Assembly (NCBI RefSeq): GCF_017654505.1 | Contig: NC_054553.1 | Span: forward strand, 624,001-688,000 | DNA: 64,000 nt | Reading direction: 5' to 3' | Origin: Polyodon spathula | Taxonomy: Eukaryota; Chordata; Actinopteri; Acipenseriformes; Polyodontidae | Shown: positions 48,001 to 61,611 of the stretch, in pieces | Layout of the letters: each line of letters begins with the position of its first letter | How positions within the stretch are numbered: position 1 is the stretch's first letter | Notes under the pieces: model-generated | Told to the model about the DNA's origin: nothing | Database searches by the model: none | What the model saw: only the letters and a program-made list of their open reading frames with translations | Made by a program: the position numbers and the translations under genes

Positions 48001-48570
48001 GTGTTTTATATGGTTCAGTAATAAATATATCTGCTGTATATATTAGCCTATTATATTGTGTCGTATTGGCAGCGTTTTGGATGTGCATTCAGTGTGTTTT
48101 CATGCACCGTCCTCCTCCTCTTTTTTCTGCTGATTAGATGATTCATATTTGGAGCCACAATTAAGGCTCTAAATGCGATTCTGCTTGTTCTGCGCAGCGC
48201 CAGCGGGAACCCGTAGAGTCCAGCCTTCTGTTTGTACACAGATTCCTTAGGGCAGTTTGCATTTGGACATTTTGTATTTATTCGAAGGCACCAGGTATTG
48301 CATTATATTTACAGTAGATGTTGTAAGCCCACATTATGTTTTGATAATAATTTTACGTGTATTCTCTCTAGCATAGTAAAATGCTTATATATGCTTATGT
48401 AAGTAAGCAACCATTCATGTTTTAGCCAGGGTTAGAAGACAAAAAAAAAAAAAAAAAAAATCAGTTTGAAGCTATTTTATTATAATAATGATTTAAGACA
48501 CGACCTTTATACAGAACATCTGAACTATAACTTCTGTATTACAGGTGTGTTCGCAAATGACAGAAACCCT

Positions 48571-48582
48571 GCCCTCTTGTGG
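48571..48582 (-). promoter_or_regulatory. CTCF-like motif
   Basis: Minus-strand CCACAAGAGGGC followed by AGG; close match to the CTCF core. Occupancy unknown. Confidence 0.35.
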
Positions 48583-48823
48583 ACATCGAGTGGACTACAT
48601 CTGGCACGCTGTGGTAAAAGTAATGAAGCTTTCAGGATAATTTACAGACATGCGAGGACTTCCTAGAGTCTCGTGGAGAGTGAACTGGTAGATTTCAGCA
48701 GACAACAAATTTGATATGAGTTTTGGTGCCACTTCTAGGTATTTAGCACATTTTTCACAGCCCTCAGTCTCTCCAAAATGTAAATAAATTCGAGAAATTA
48801 GAACGCTCAGCTTGATCTTTGTC

Positions 48824-48835
48824 GCCCTCTTGTGG
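48824..48835 (-). promoter_or_regulatory. CTCF-like motif
   Basis: Minus-strand CCACAAGAGGGC followed by GAC; the same core as the site 253 bases away, in the same orientation. Occupancy unknown. Confidence 0.35.
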
Positions 48836-48839
48836 ACAT

Positions 48840-50520
48840 TCTTACACACTGCCGTTTGAAATGTAATGTTGGCAGTGTAAATACAGCGTAAGTATGCGAA
48901 TAATGAAAAATATCATTGGGGCCCACCAGCTGAGCCAGACAGGCGTACATGTCAATGCATGCCAGTATTACTGCATGAAGAATTTCAGTGTCGTTCTAGT
49001 GTGTTCAAAAGTGAAGTATTGATTTTTGGAAATTGTACATTATTTGTTGACAATGTAAAAGACTCTAAATCATTCGGATGAGCTATATGGAAATGTATCT
49101 GTATGGATTTCAGTTCACGTCCACAGCAAGAATGTGGGCTGAATCCACAAGACTGACATTCCCGTCACTCGCAATCTCATGTTCAACACGTCAGGGTCGT
49201 GCATTAATTACTCAGAGTGAATAGGGAACAAGTTATCCCTGGGCTTGAATACATTAAACCAAAAACGTTGTGTTTTGAGCTTACATTGAGCTTGCCTGGG
49301 GAATCCTAACTGCTGGGACTCTGCAGCTCATTGGCATCTCATTCAAATCAGAGTGGGATGTTTCAGCTCTAGACGCTCTAGAAGCGTCCCTGCTCTCCCT
49401 GTCTATATGCATGTGGAGTAGACAGGGCTGACAGAGTCGAACTCTTCTACAACACATCTGCATAAACCGTCGTCTTCTCTGCCAGCCAGAAAGTTCCTAT
49501 GAAAGAGGCTTGTGATTATTGCAGGAGCTGATCAGCTCCTTCCATACGACTGTTGCTTTAAGGGTCGAGGCTTCCGTTCTTCCACACGTTACTCCAGGTC
49601 GTGGTCTTCCAGGTGATTGATGTGACCTGTCCCTGAAGGTGTATTAATACAATGAAGCCGTGCCTGGTGAATGCAGTCTATCATTTCCCATTCCTGATAA
49701 TCAGATCAACACCTTGTTTGAAATCAATAGCAGCTTGTTTTAAGCCTCCTGGCTACCAGCGCAAGGTGAGCTTTTGTTTAAAATAGTTTGCAATGGTACA
49801 GTGATTTAAAAAGATCCAGCAGCATCTTTCAATATTATAGCTAATAGACCGACTGGCCGGGTCTTCACTTTATCACAGTGATAGGACTTGATTGGAGAGC
49901 GAGGGTCTGTGCTGAGCTGTGGACTGAAGTAGAAGTAATATCTAACAGTGCTTGCCATGTGTCCAAAGGTTATCAGCATCCATTATACTTTTTCCTGACT
50001 AGTGCCATTAATATGTTGTCAGATTAAGCACTTAGGCTGTCTGTACTTGCCAGTGGAAATGGTTTTCTTTTAATTGATGGTATTGGTTTTGTGACTGCAC
50101 TGGCTCAGGCCGGCTCTGTGTTTTCTGCGGCTCAGTTTGATGAATGTGTGGGAGTGTGGGTACAGCGGGCTGCATAAAATGAGAGACGTGAGGGAGAGAG
50201 AGAAAACAAGAAATTGCTAATAAAAACAAATTCAGTATTCATGTGCATGTTTTACCAAGTTAAATATTGATTACAGATTTATGCTATGCTCTGTCATAGA
50301 AATGTCATGCAATTTATTTAGTGCTCAGTTTTGGCTTCGACTCGGAAACATAAATCAATGAGAATAGATGAATATGTGGTTAAAGCCATTCGCTGTGTGC
50401 CGCTACAGTTAGAGAAAACGGTACAGCACTGTTCCCTCTCTTATTGAATATCTACCAGCCATTACTCACTAGCACCGCCTTTTACACAATTTATATTTTG
50501 TTCATGCCAGTTCAGACAGA
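48840..50520. other. Non-coding, no gene seen
   Basis: No exon with splice support was recognised in this 1.7 kb, and there is little simple repeat. Confidence 0.5.
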
Positions 50521-50532
50521 TTGTGGGAACAA

Positions 50533-50672
50533 ACACGCACGCACGTACACCCACATGCACGCACACACGCACACTCGCTCTCTCACACACACGCACACGC
50601 ACACGCACGCACATGCACGCACACACGCACACTCGCTCTCTCTCTCACACACACACACAGACTCACTCTCAC
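50533..50672. repeat. CA/GCAC-rich repeat with internal duplication
   Basis: A block of CATGCACGCACACACGCACA type plus CTCGCTCTCTC occurs at 50553-50584 and again at 50613-50645. Confidence 0.9.
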
Positions 50673-52286
50673 ACACAAGTTCAGATGGATAGCCTACTTT
50701 TAGTTTTTTTTAGAAACTGCAGTCAACAGTGGACAATAAAGCAATATTTCACTATAGGTGGCTCCCTCTCTTCTTGTTAAACTTTTACAAGTTGCAATTT
50801 ACAGTCCCATCAATGAGATGCGTGCTGTTTGGAATGGTTGAATGTTGCCCCGTCCCTGGGGAGTCAGGAATGAAGGGTAGAAGTATGAGCAGCAGTGCTG
50901 TGCTGTGGGACTGGAGGAGCTGCTCACAACCCTCTGTGGAAAAGAAGAATACGCTTACAGCAAACATTTCTGAGACGCACTGTTATCAAAGAGAGAACAG
51001 CGAAACAGCAGACGACACAAATTTCAAAAATTGATCAAATGTGTACTCGTACACCACTGTATGAGACTGTCCAGTCAGGTTTAAACAAATCTGGTTTGAA
51101 TCCCTGCAAAGCACTTTGGTAGCCATGATACACATGCCTGTGCAGTGATCTCATGTCACCTGTGCTTATTAGACTTTTACTTTTCTAGGTTAAGCTTTGC
51201 TGTAGAAATAGAGCAAAGGCGACTACGGACACTGCAGGATAGCGTCTAAACCACTGTGTGAAAGAGCCAGTCTCGTTGGCAGTGTAGTTACAGAGCAGGG
51301 AACCTCACCGCGCACACAGCACTGCCCAGACCGATGCCATGAGGTTCTTGCACTGCGCTCGTGGCTGAGCAAGACAGGGCTTGTGTTATCATCCCAGGAG
51401 GTTAACAAAAGTTGTTGGACAATTAGGCCCGCCTCTCTCCCCCATCTATTATTCAGCGAGCTATTAAAGCAGCTATTCATACAAATCCTGGCTGGTTAGG
51501 GTTGAACTCGCTGCGGGTTAATCACATCAAATAAATCCAGAGCGTGTCGGAAAGCAGGCTCGCAGCAAAACTGAAACAAGTCCATTCTCAAATGATATCA
51601 TTAATTATTGAGGGCCCGTCTGGGGAGCTGAAGAGGGTGCATTAGCTGCACTGAACATTCATCTAGGTATTAGCTCAAAAGCAGTTGATTAGCATAATAA
51701 ATAGGGCATTAGGGGGTGGGTGATATAACTGGTCCACACCAATTTGAATGTTAGAAAAACCTTTTAGGAATTGAGGAAACTAAGAAGAGATAAGAGTGTT
51801 GCAGCTTTAGGATGCAATTTGTCATGCAAGCACTAGGTGTCACTATCTCTACAACTCTCCAGCAGCTCTGCGCTCACACATCAGCTTGGTATTCAGTAAT
51901 TATTCTTGTAACCTAAGTAGATTTGTTTAACATGCACTTTATTTTGTTTTGTGTTTCTCATTTCTTATGCTATTGCAAACAGTCCCTCCATCTGCCATTA
52001 AGACTGGCCTGAAACCGTTCCCATATGAGCCCAACTCGTTGCATTAGCAGCAGGTCGAGCTCAAACCCTTCACAACTGGACTGTGCCAGTCACATTAGGA
52101 TTGCTCCAACTCTCACTGCTGCACTCTGGAAAAATACCAAGGAGATAAAACAGGGAGCTGGGATTAAAATATCATGGAGGCAGGAGAAACGATTGGATAC
52201 ATACAACAGATATATACATAGTGTGCTGCATGTGTCAGTCTGCATATATTCATTACTGTAATACTGTAATCACACAATATGTATAA

Positions 52287-52306
52287 CCACTGGGTGGCAG
52301 TAGAGG
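52287..52306 (+). promoter_or_regulatory. CTCF-like motif
   Basis: CCACTGGGTGGCAGTAGAGG on the + strand; one core mismatch. Occupancy unknown. Confidence 0.3.
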
Positions 52307-52704
52307 CAGAGACTGTAAGTCGCTCTTATCTGTTTTCCAGTAGGATTGTTTGAAGTGGGAAGCGTGTATTGCAATGCAGGTTTCATATTGGAAGACCTGT
52401 TTGTTGTCCAGGTATTTTTTTCGCCTGCTCCCATTCCCAGGTTCGGTTGCGTTGCTTTCTCGTTTCTGTCATCGAGTGTTATTGTTGCTCTGCTAGAAGT
52501 CACTTTCATACAAGGCTGCTGACACATTGCTTGTGAGATGAAGGGCGTGCTTTGCAATGCAGAGTCTTCTCATACAGTTTCTGTCTTTGGAAAAACTAAT
52601 TTATAGCCCATTCAATGCCCAGTACAAATAGACTCCTGTGTAAGAACAATCAAATAATACTTGGCCCATGCAAACCCATTAGGTATTATACTGTAAACCA
52701 GTGT

Positions 52705-53925
52705 GATTCCACCCCTCCCCCTCAGGATGAGCAGTGTGATTCCCCCCCCCCCCCCCCCCCCCCCCCCCCCAGGATGAGCCCCCCACCCCCCCCCCCACCC
52801 CCCCAGGATGAGATTCATTCACACCAAGGGGGGGGGGAGGGGGGGGGTCCCCTTCCACACCCCCCCCCCCAGGCAGGAGCAGGCGACCCCCCCCAGGATG
52901 AGCAGTGTGATTCCACCCCGAACCACCCCCCCCAGGATGAGCAGTGTGATTCCACCCCGAACCACCCCCCCCAGGATGAGCAGTGTGATTCCACCCCGAA
53001 CCACCCCCCCCAGGATGAGCAGTGTGATTCCACCCCGAACCACCCCCCCCAGGATGAGCAGTGTGATTCCACCCCGAACCACCCCCCCCAGGATGAGCAG
53101 TGTGATTCCACCCCGAACCCCCCCCCCCAGGATGAGCAGTGTGATTCCACCCCGAACCACCCCCCCCAGGATGAGCAGTGTGATTCCACCCCGAACCACC
53201 CCCCCCAGGATGAGCAGTGTGATTCCACCCCTCCACCCTCAGGATGAGCAGTGTGATTCCACCCCGAACCACCCCCCCCAGGATGAGCAGTGTGATTCCA
53301 CCCCGAACCACCCCCCCCAGGATGAGCAGTGTGATTCCACCCCGAACCACCCCCCCCAGGATGAGCAGTGTGATTCCACCCCGAACCACCCCCCCCAGGA
53401 TGAGCAGTGTGATTCCACCCCGAACCACCCCCCCCAGGATGAGCAGTGTGATTCCACCCCTCCACCCCCAGGATGAGCAGTGTGATTCCACCCCGAACCA
53501 CCCCCCCCAGGATGAGCAGTGTGATTCCACCCCGAACCACCCCCCCCAGGATGAGCAGTGTGATTCCACCCCTCCACCCCCAGGATGAGCAGTGTGATTC
53601 CACCCCGAACCACCCCCCCCAGGATGAGCAGTGTGATTCCACCCCGAACCACCCCCCCCAGGATGAGCAGTGTGATTCCACCCCGAACCACCCCCCCCAG
53701 GATGAGCAGTGTGATTCCACCCCGAACCACCCCCCCCAGGATGAGCAGTGTGATTCCACCCCGAACCACCCCCCCCAGGATGAGCAGTGTGATTCCACCC
53801 CGAACCACCCCCCCCAGGATGAGCAGTGTGATTCCACCCCGAACCACCCCCCCCAGGATGAGCAGTGTGATTCCACCCCTCCCCCTCAGGATGAGCAGTG
53901 TGGTTCCACCCCCCCTGGATGAGCA
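52705..53925. repeat. 39-bp C-rich minisatellite, about 26 copies
   Basis: Each unit has AGGATGAGCAGTGTGATTCC, then ACCCCGAACCA and a run of about eight C. Shorter units of about 34 bp (with CCCCTCCACCC) occur near 53228, 53460 and 53571. The left end has long C and G runs. Because 39 is a multiple of three, most frames stay open, giving long artificial peptides on both strands (a 13-residue DEQCDSTPNHPPQ repeat on +). Regular G8 runs on the minus strand could form G-quadruplexes. Confidence 0.97.
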
Positions 53926-56900
53926 GTGCGGTTCCAGTTCAAGCCCCAATCCACAAGAAGAGGAGGCCCCCTCCTTACTTGTTGTTGGGTTTAAATGTGA
54001 AGCTAGTTCCCTGTCTGAATTTCAATGAAAAAACTCAGTGTGAATGAGATAGTTAATGTCTCTGTGTGACAGCTTTTATATTAAATGGTTTACAAGATTC
54101 CTATTGTTATAGTGGGAGCAGGTTGTCATGCATATTAATGAAGCCCAGGTGTTGATCCCACGCAGCTCCCCTATCCTTACATCCAGCTCATATTCCACTG
54201 CAAGTGTTTGCTGTAATAATTATAGTAAACAGCTCTGCCATTGGGCTCTTGATAAGATTAGCTGGAAGGCAATATGTAGCTCTTGTAATTTTATACCATT
54301 TGCTGCTGAAGGCACAGATATTAAAAACCTGGAAAAAAAATGCAATTAGAACGACACTGATGCAAAAGCTTAAAAAATCATTTAATGCTGCCATTAAACT
54401 CATAATGTAATGTATGTATGTATGTATACAATACAGTATGTATGCATGTATGTATGTATAAGGAGGTCAAGTGGAACCCCTTAGTCATTCTTTATTGAAG
54501 CATGTATTTTAATGCTGCAGTTATTTGATTATGTTCAGAGATAAATGTAAAGTGTTTTGGAGATAACAATAAATTCCGGCAAATTGGGGAACCCTGCTCC
54601 CTCTCTTGTGATTATTAGGAACGCTGTTGGGTCCTTCTGTGCTACACACTGATCTGCACAAACAGTGACAAGGTTGCAGGTGTGTGTACCTTACAATCAT
54701 TTCATAAAACTCTTTTCTGATTACTAAAACATCACAATACAGTAGAGTAGTGTGTAAGAACATGCCGCAGTTACTGTTATGTTTTTTTTAGACATTATTA
54801 AAATTATGGTTTACAATGGGATAGCAGAAATGTTTAAAAAAAGGTTAAAGTGCGTTACAAAGATTTAAGATACTTATTTAGCAAATTGAAAATCATTCAT
54901 GACTACTTTCTAATTAGAACGGTTGGATTCAACTGAAATTCGTAACACTGTCAACAATTTGTTGATTCAATAATTTGAAAAAAAGTGAAAGTAAAAAAGT
55001 TATATTTAACCGTTGTGCAAAAAGAATGAAGAGAAAGTTTAATCTTTGAATTGCTTGAGATGCATTGAGTTATATATTTAAAAAAAAAAACACCGGTATC
55101 TTGTCAGAAACATTTCTGCAGTTTAATACCGTGATGTAGTGTTAAGAACAGTGGTTTGTTTTGAACTGTATTGTTGAAATGTACTTTGAAAAGAGCAAAA
55201 GTTATTTTAAAAACACTGAGCGTTATTAAACAGACACGTGCTTTAGTGTACAATGTTTGATGTTTACTCATAAAATGTGCAAATCAAGACACAGAGCAAA
55301 CCTGGAAAAATTATATATATTTTTATATATAATTACCTTAATGTAAGGGTAGATCTGGCCTGGTATGTGTGTCAGTCAGTCAGTCTATCTGTATGTAGCC
55401 AGCTTTGTGTATAGATGTTAATTTGCATATGTATGTACATAGCTTCTCAACTATATAAAGGTTCAGTACATGCACATGCATAGCAATGTCGGTACTATAA
55501 TATTGAGGCTATGCATTACCCTGATAAAAGCTGTATTCGTATTATGGATTCCAGGAGCACCAATGTAAAACAGAACCACATCTGTTAATTTTTGCAATGC
55601 GTTCTGTTTGCACCACACGAAGATCATGCACAATTATGGGCCATTATGTGCTATAATATCTTGATTTTCTGGGCAGCAGGGAGCTCAAATTAACAGGCCA
55701 TAACCCTGATGGAATAGAACATTATATTTATTATGCAATGATAATTCCATTGTGCCTGAATGGGTTCTTACCAAGAGCAGGAACTCACAGCATCCAATCA
55801 CATCGACTCAAACGCAGGATGCCTTTCCAGCTCTTCTGATTACTTGGTGACTCAGGAATTTGAAAACTCTGCCCTGGGGTACCTGCCCACACAGCTGAGG
55901 CTGGAATACAGAGAGTGGCAGGAGGCAGATTTTGTACAAAAGCAGTCAAGTTCTTAAAAGGATAAAGGGTGTTTTCTAATTTGAACACATTTCTATTCAA
56001 TTTGCTATGCCCTATTGAGAGCGTGTTGTGTCTTGAGGTCGTCCCATTTCCTGTAAAAACACATTTATTAAACTCCTCGGGAGAAACAAGACAAGTTGTG
56101 CACTTCGAGAAACTCCCAGCATTACAAAAAAAAGTTACTGAATTCAGACCCCATGCTAAAGCCAGTAGACTGATCCTGTCTGTTAAAAATGCAAATACTT
56201 GCTGTGTTGAACCCTACTCTTTGTACAGCCTCATGCCTTTAAAAACATGATCTGTGCTTATTGCACATCGATTTGAAGATTAGGGAGTGTTATTTTCCTG
56301 ATATATTCTTTTCACGTAAATTACTCATGTCTTGACTGAGTGCGCTAACATGCTAGCAGTCTCTCTCTATCTCTCTGTCTCTCTCAAAAAAAAAGGGAAA
56401 TCTATTGAGCTTTAGTAAAAGCACAAATTAAAAATGGAAAAATGCACAGTAAGCTGATAAAAAGTACTATAGTATACTATAGTAGTACTATAGCACTTTA
56501 TATAATACTGTAGCAATGTTATAGCAGAATGATTACCTTGCAAATTACCTTTGTTCAGTTTTATATGAAACAGTTCTTTAATTGAGGCAAATAACCATCC
56601 TGTGAGTTGCACAACTCTCAAGTTTGTAAAAAAAATAACTTTTTCGATAGATGACCGGCATTAAGTGAGTTAATGCACTTTTCATGCTGGCTCATTTATT
56701 AGTTTAGTGCGTAGTGTGACTAAGCTCTTTATTACCAAATCCACTGAATCATGTCTGGAAGGCAGAATACAAAATCCTAATTCCACCTTAACGAAAGGAA
56801 ATAAAAATAGAGCAAGGCAATATAATCCACCTTAAAACAAAGAAATTCAAAGAGCAGCCTGGAATCCAGATAGCCAGCAGAACCAATAGTACTGGGGAAG

Positions 56901-59900
56901 TCTTGCGATACCTAGGCTCGTGTGTGGAGGTGCATCGACTGTATCATGCAGGTATGCAACAGGTGTGGCAGTGAGAGAATGGTGTACAATAAGAAACAAG
57001 AAAATACTGGAGATCACAAGGAATTCAACTGTGTTGGTTAGAATTCTAGGGTTCTGATAGGTCAGAAAGGAAGGCTGTGAAGCCAGAGTGGTTTGTAAAA
57101 GCCATTGGAGCCTGGAGAGAAGAAGAGACCTCCAGCGCTCAAGTTCTCATCCGCTGTTCCTGCGTATATTCTGCAGTGCTTAATGAAGTGAGAGGGGCAC
57201 AACGGTGTCCAAAAGGGAAGAAAAAAACATTAATGTAGAAGAACTTAGAAGATGAGACCTCAGATAGATTAGAAAGTGTGTAATCTACGGGACAGAGGTA
57301 AAGGGTCCATTCTGTGTTTATTATTGCAAACTTGCCGGGTCACTTGGAATTGAACTCCAGTTAAATTTCCCCTGTGACTGATTTCACGTCTATAACCTTC
57401 TTCTGGAGGAGGGTATTCAAGCAGTCATTTGCACTCTTCTGTCCTGGCCCCGGTGAATGATTATTCAATATTGTTGTCTTGCAGCACCACATTATGGCAT
57501 TCAATCTTAATTCAGGTCACTTATCAATAGGTCTCAGGATAGTGGACTAAGTCACTTGACTCACTTTCCACATTTACAACCACAAGCACTTTGGAGGCAC
57601 CTGCAAACACACAAACCGTGTTAGACCAAGGGAATTGAGTTACACTTGTGTGTGCGCGTAAATTGAAAATACAGACTGGCTGTTAACAGCCAGTGACTCT
57701 TCACAGGACATGCAAGAAGCAGTATAAACACAATCTGTGATGAATCACCGAGGGCCAGTGAGAGAAGTGACCTGCAGAGCCATCAAGCTGCTTTTCTGAG
57801 ACGCCTCGCTTTTCTACTCTAACCACATCTCTTCAATTAAACCCTTTTTATAGAATCGAAAGGTTTCACAGTGGGTCTTTGGCTCAAAACTCAATTCTAA
57901 TTAGGCTTTAATACAGCACAAATGATGATGTTTTTCTCCACAATCTGCACTCTTCGGAAGAAGGAGGAAACTGTCTTAAATGTGCATGATGCCTGAACAG
58001 GTTTGCAAGTGCGGTGCTCCTGGGGGGTTCCAGCCTTCCCCCTTGACCTGAGCAGGATTGGAAGTGCCCTTGCATGGACCACCCTGCCCTCCCAAGTTGC
58101 AGTGCTTTTCCAAAAGAGAGCCACCGGGGGACTCCCATACAGCTGCTTATGTTAGGTGGTTCCACTCTGTAGCCATTCCCCATTTCCCAACACAATTAAC
58201 TCTTCTGCGTCTCAGGAATCCACTCGGAGGTCAACAATAAAAGTAAGAGAGGACTAGGACTGTCACCATACAATCTGAAGAGCCGACATCCTTAGGAGGA
58301 ACACGTTGAAATGCCGCGGATGCCAGCATTCATCGTCTGACTGCGCTTTTTCTTTTTTTGTTTGTTTGTGCTGTTGATCCTGTTAATGGATGTTGCAACA
58401 AGTCAACAAAACAGGAAAGCTTGTGTAACTGTCCCAAAAGGAAGAAGAGAAGGTTAGCGACAATTAGCGACTTGAAGATGAGAGAGAAGATGGTATGCTG
58501 GGAAGGCCAGAGATCGGGACTCAGTTGGCCAACAGGACTGGAAGCTTTCATTAGCTTTGCTGTTACTGCTATGATTTTCATGAGTCAATCAGTGTGAGGG
58601 AGAATTTAAATTTTTTTTAAATTTATTTTTCATGTTCGGTGCGTGCTTTTGTCTGGTGGCATTGGTTTGCTGTCAGGTGAAATCCTGTTACACTTTGACC
58701 TTGTTGGAGCCCAGCATGTCAGCAGTGGGTGGCAAGGTGTATGTCCATGATAGCTGGGGCTGTGTGGAAATCTCATTGACAGTGTCAGTCTGCCATTATT
58801 GTGAAGTGAGTGGGCTGTATGGAACGGGTGCTGGCTGAGGAGAGTGGCTGACACACTCAGTGAACAGGTATGTAGTGCAATTCTATTGGGCCATCCCACG
58901 CTAACTTTATTATCATTGTTATAAGTGCCATACTTGTACGGGGTGGTTCTTGGCATTTGCAATTTCATTTCAATCTTAGTTTTGTTGCAGCGGGGGGTTC
59001 TCTGTATTGCACCTCAGTCAACACTTTGGAAAATGAAGTCATAAAAGCAACTTATAAATTCAATGTAGTTATCGGCACGTCCCCAGAAAGGTCAAAGTCA
59101 GCCTAACGACGCTCATAATGGGCCTACCGCTGAGCTGGAGATGCAGGCAGTCAAAATCATTCTCCTGACAAGCCAGTCCCAGCTTCCAGCTGGAAGAGAC
59201 AGCCAGCTCCTCCAACGAGACAGTGATCTGCTGGAACACCAGCCCTGACACACTTCACTGGGAAGTGAGTCTCGCACAGAGCCATCATTCGCTCTGCTGT
59301 TTCAGGAAACCTCTTACAAGAAGAGCAGTGAGCAGAAAATAATTGGGGCTAACCAAAGACTGATGTGGTCCAGAGCTGTCCTGATAAGGAAGCCGAACCT
59401 GCTGTGCTTCAGCGATCCAGGAGAGACACTGGAGGAGGGGCCACTGCAAATGCATTTAATGTAATTTAACGTTGCGGAGAGGCACTGTTAAAATTGTGAA
59501 GCGAGCCAGATTGCTTGACAATGCACACAAAAAGGGGCACTATGCGAGGCCTTTCTAGAAGTCTGGCATTTCTTCTTTAATTATACGGCAGGGCAGAGTG
59601 CTGTTTCTTAATAGCTAGGCTGGCATAATGACACCCTGTAGGGTGCAGCACAGATGCACAGTAGCAGTAAACCATACTCCAAAAAAAAGAAGAAATTCAG
59701 AAACACAGAACTGGAGCTTCTGGGTTCATCAGTAAAGCAAATCGAGAGAAGCAGATTGAAGTGAGACTGGTGAAGTGGAATGCAGGGTGCATGTTAAATG
59801 CTATCTATCTTGGTTGCTCCAGAATAGAAATAATTGTTTTGTATCTATCTTTGGTTTAAAAGCTTAACTCAATGATAAGTACCAATATGAGGGACTGAGG

Positions 59901-60720
59901 GGCTGCACGTCCCCTTTGCTTAATGATCTCTGCAGACAGTTGATATGTGTTCCAAGCACTTTGCAAGCTGACAGACTGTTATGATGTTGTTCAGTGGACA
60001 GGCACTGGAGTTTTCAATGCAATACAAAGAAGTAAATGCAACTCTGTTACAAAATGTTATGCGCAAATTGAAATGAGGGCACAGCATTTAAAACAATAAC
60101 CCAATGCATTTACAGCTCACAAAGTCTTTATCCCAGGTTCCCCCCCGTCACTACTTCTAAACAACAGCACAAAGCTACTATATGCTGTGTGTTTTAGATT
60201 TAACAGGGGCGCGACTGAAAATTAATGGGACAAAGTTTGCATTAACCACGGAGAAAATGAAGTCATCATGCCTGATTGCAGTTAGAGAGAAAGTTTTGAT
60301 GTATAGTTCCCCTGTTAAATTCCATTGTTAGAGACCTTGAGTGACTTTTAATGCCATCTTACTGCCCTTTTTTGTCCTCTTTATTCTGGTATATCTACAT
60401 TCAGAGTCAAACAGATTTTATGCATTTACTACAAAGCAATTGTGCAAAAAAAAAAAAATCTATGGTTTCAAGTAATGAGTGGTGTAATCGGCATGCCAGA
60501 TATTTGAGAAATGAAAAAGCAACATACAGATATTTGCATTTTAAACTCCATCCATAACCCTTGGAGCCTTTTCTGTAACTGTGTGAATTATCTACATTCA
60601 AAAAAGAAAAATGAACAATGCTTTCAGGTGCTATGGCTTTGAGCATTCATCGGTTTGGCCCTGTTTCATTAATATTGCTTTTATAATATTGTTTTTTCTC
60701 ATACATTTGTATGCAATGTA
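53926..60720. other. Gene-free region, mostly low-repeat DNA
   Basis: No exon with splice support was recognised. Stretches at about 54100-54400, 55550-55760 and 59440-59640 are free of simple repeats and carry TAAT-type motifs; they could be conserved non-coding elements but nothing in the sequence proves it. Confidence 0.5.
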
Positions 60721-60824
60721 ATGCTGTACTTCAGTTTTGTCCTCAGCTCAGGGAGCGGATTGTTGCCTCCTGGTGCCAGCTTTGAACTTCTGAGCTTATT
60801 GGCGCACTGAATCAATATCTAGTA

Positions 60825-61338
60825 AGATTTCATTACAAGTTCGGGGAATTTTGACACTTCATTCAATGTGATTATTTTCCACCCTCTAGCGTGCTGTTAA
60901 ACACCCTACTCAGGAGGGATCAAAACATTAATAAAGCCTTCTAATATTAAGACATGCCAGTCAGCAGCAGATTCATTAATCCTGGGGGCTCCCGGCCAAG
61001 AATAAGAACAAGTAGATGTATGTGTGAAGAACATGCGGTCGAGATCAGGAGCGGTGGATAGTGTGTGAGAACAGATTTCATTACAAGTTCGGGGAATTTT
61101 GACACTTCAGATCAATGTGATTATTTTCCACCCTCTAGCGTGCTGTTAAACACCCTAGATCAGGAGCGATCAAAACATTAATAAAGCCTTCTAATCGGGA
61201 GCGGTGACATGCCAGTCAGCGGCAGATCGGGAGCGGTGGATCCTGTGGAAGAACCGGTCGGCCAAGAATAAGAACAAGTAGATGTATGTGTGAAGAACAT
61301 GCGGTCGAGATCAGGAGCGGTGGATAGTGTGTGAAGAA
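60825..61338 (+). repeat. Imperfect 248-bp tandem duplication
   Basis: Copy 1 is 60825-61072 and copy 2 runs 61073 to about 61338. Both begin AGATTTCATTACAAGTTCGG and end in a GATCAGGAGCGGTGGATAGT unit. Copy 2 is about 19 bp longer because four sites carry pieces of the neighbouring 41-bp minisatellite. Confidence 0.93.
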
Positions 61339-61611
61339 CACGCGGTCGAGATCGGGAGCGGTGGATAGTGTGTGAAGAACACGCGGTCGAGATCAGGAGC
61401 GGTGGATAGTGTGTGAAGAACACGCGGTCGAGATCGGGAGCGGTGGATAGTGTGTGAAGAACACGCGGTCGAGATCGGGAGCGGTGGATAACGTGTGAAG
61501 AACACGCGGGCGAGATCGGGAGCGGTGGATAGTGTGTGAAGAACACGCGGTCGAGATCGGGAGTGGTGGATAGTGCATGTGAAGAACACAGTAACGGTCG
61601 AGATCAGGAGG
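61290..61611. repeat. 41-bp minisatellite, about 7-8 copies
   Basis: Units carry AGTGTGTGAAGAACACGCGG, TCGAGATCGG and GAGCGGTGGAT. The same unit ends each copy of the adjacent 248-bp duplication, so it probably grew from there. Confidence 0.96.

Noticed and set aside
52679..53949. Very long open frames (up to about 353 codons) on both strands
   Set aside because: They come from the 39-bp repeat, whose length is a multiple of three, and show only repeated low-complexity peptides.
56880..57220. Possible LINE reverse-transcriptase fragment (LRYLGS-like word)
   Set aside because: Only a six-residue resemblance, with stops in the same frame; too weak to annotate.
59069..59251. Possible coding exon on the minus strand
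   Set aside because: It reads cleanly for 60 codons but I find no convincing splice pair or match to IL1RAPL2, the expected neighbour in mammals.
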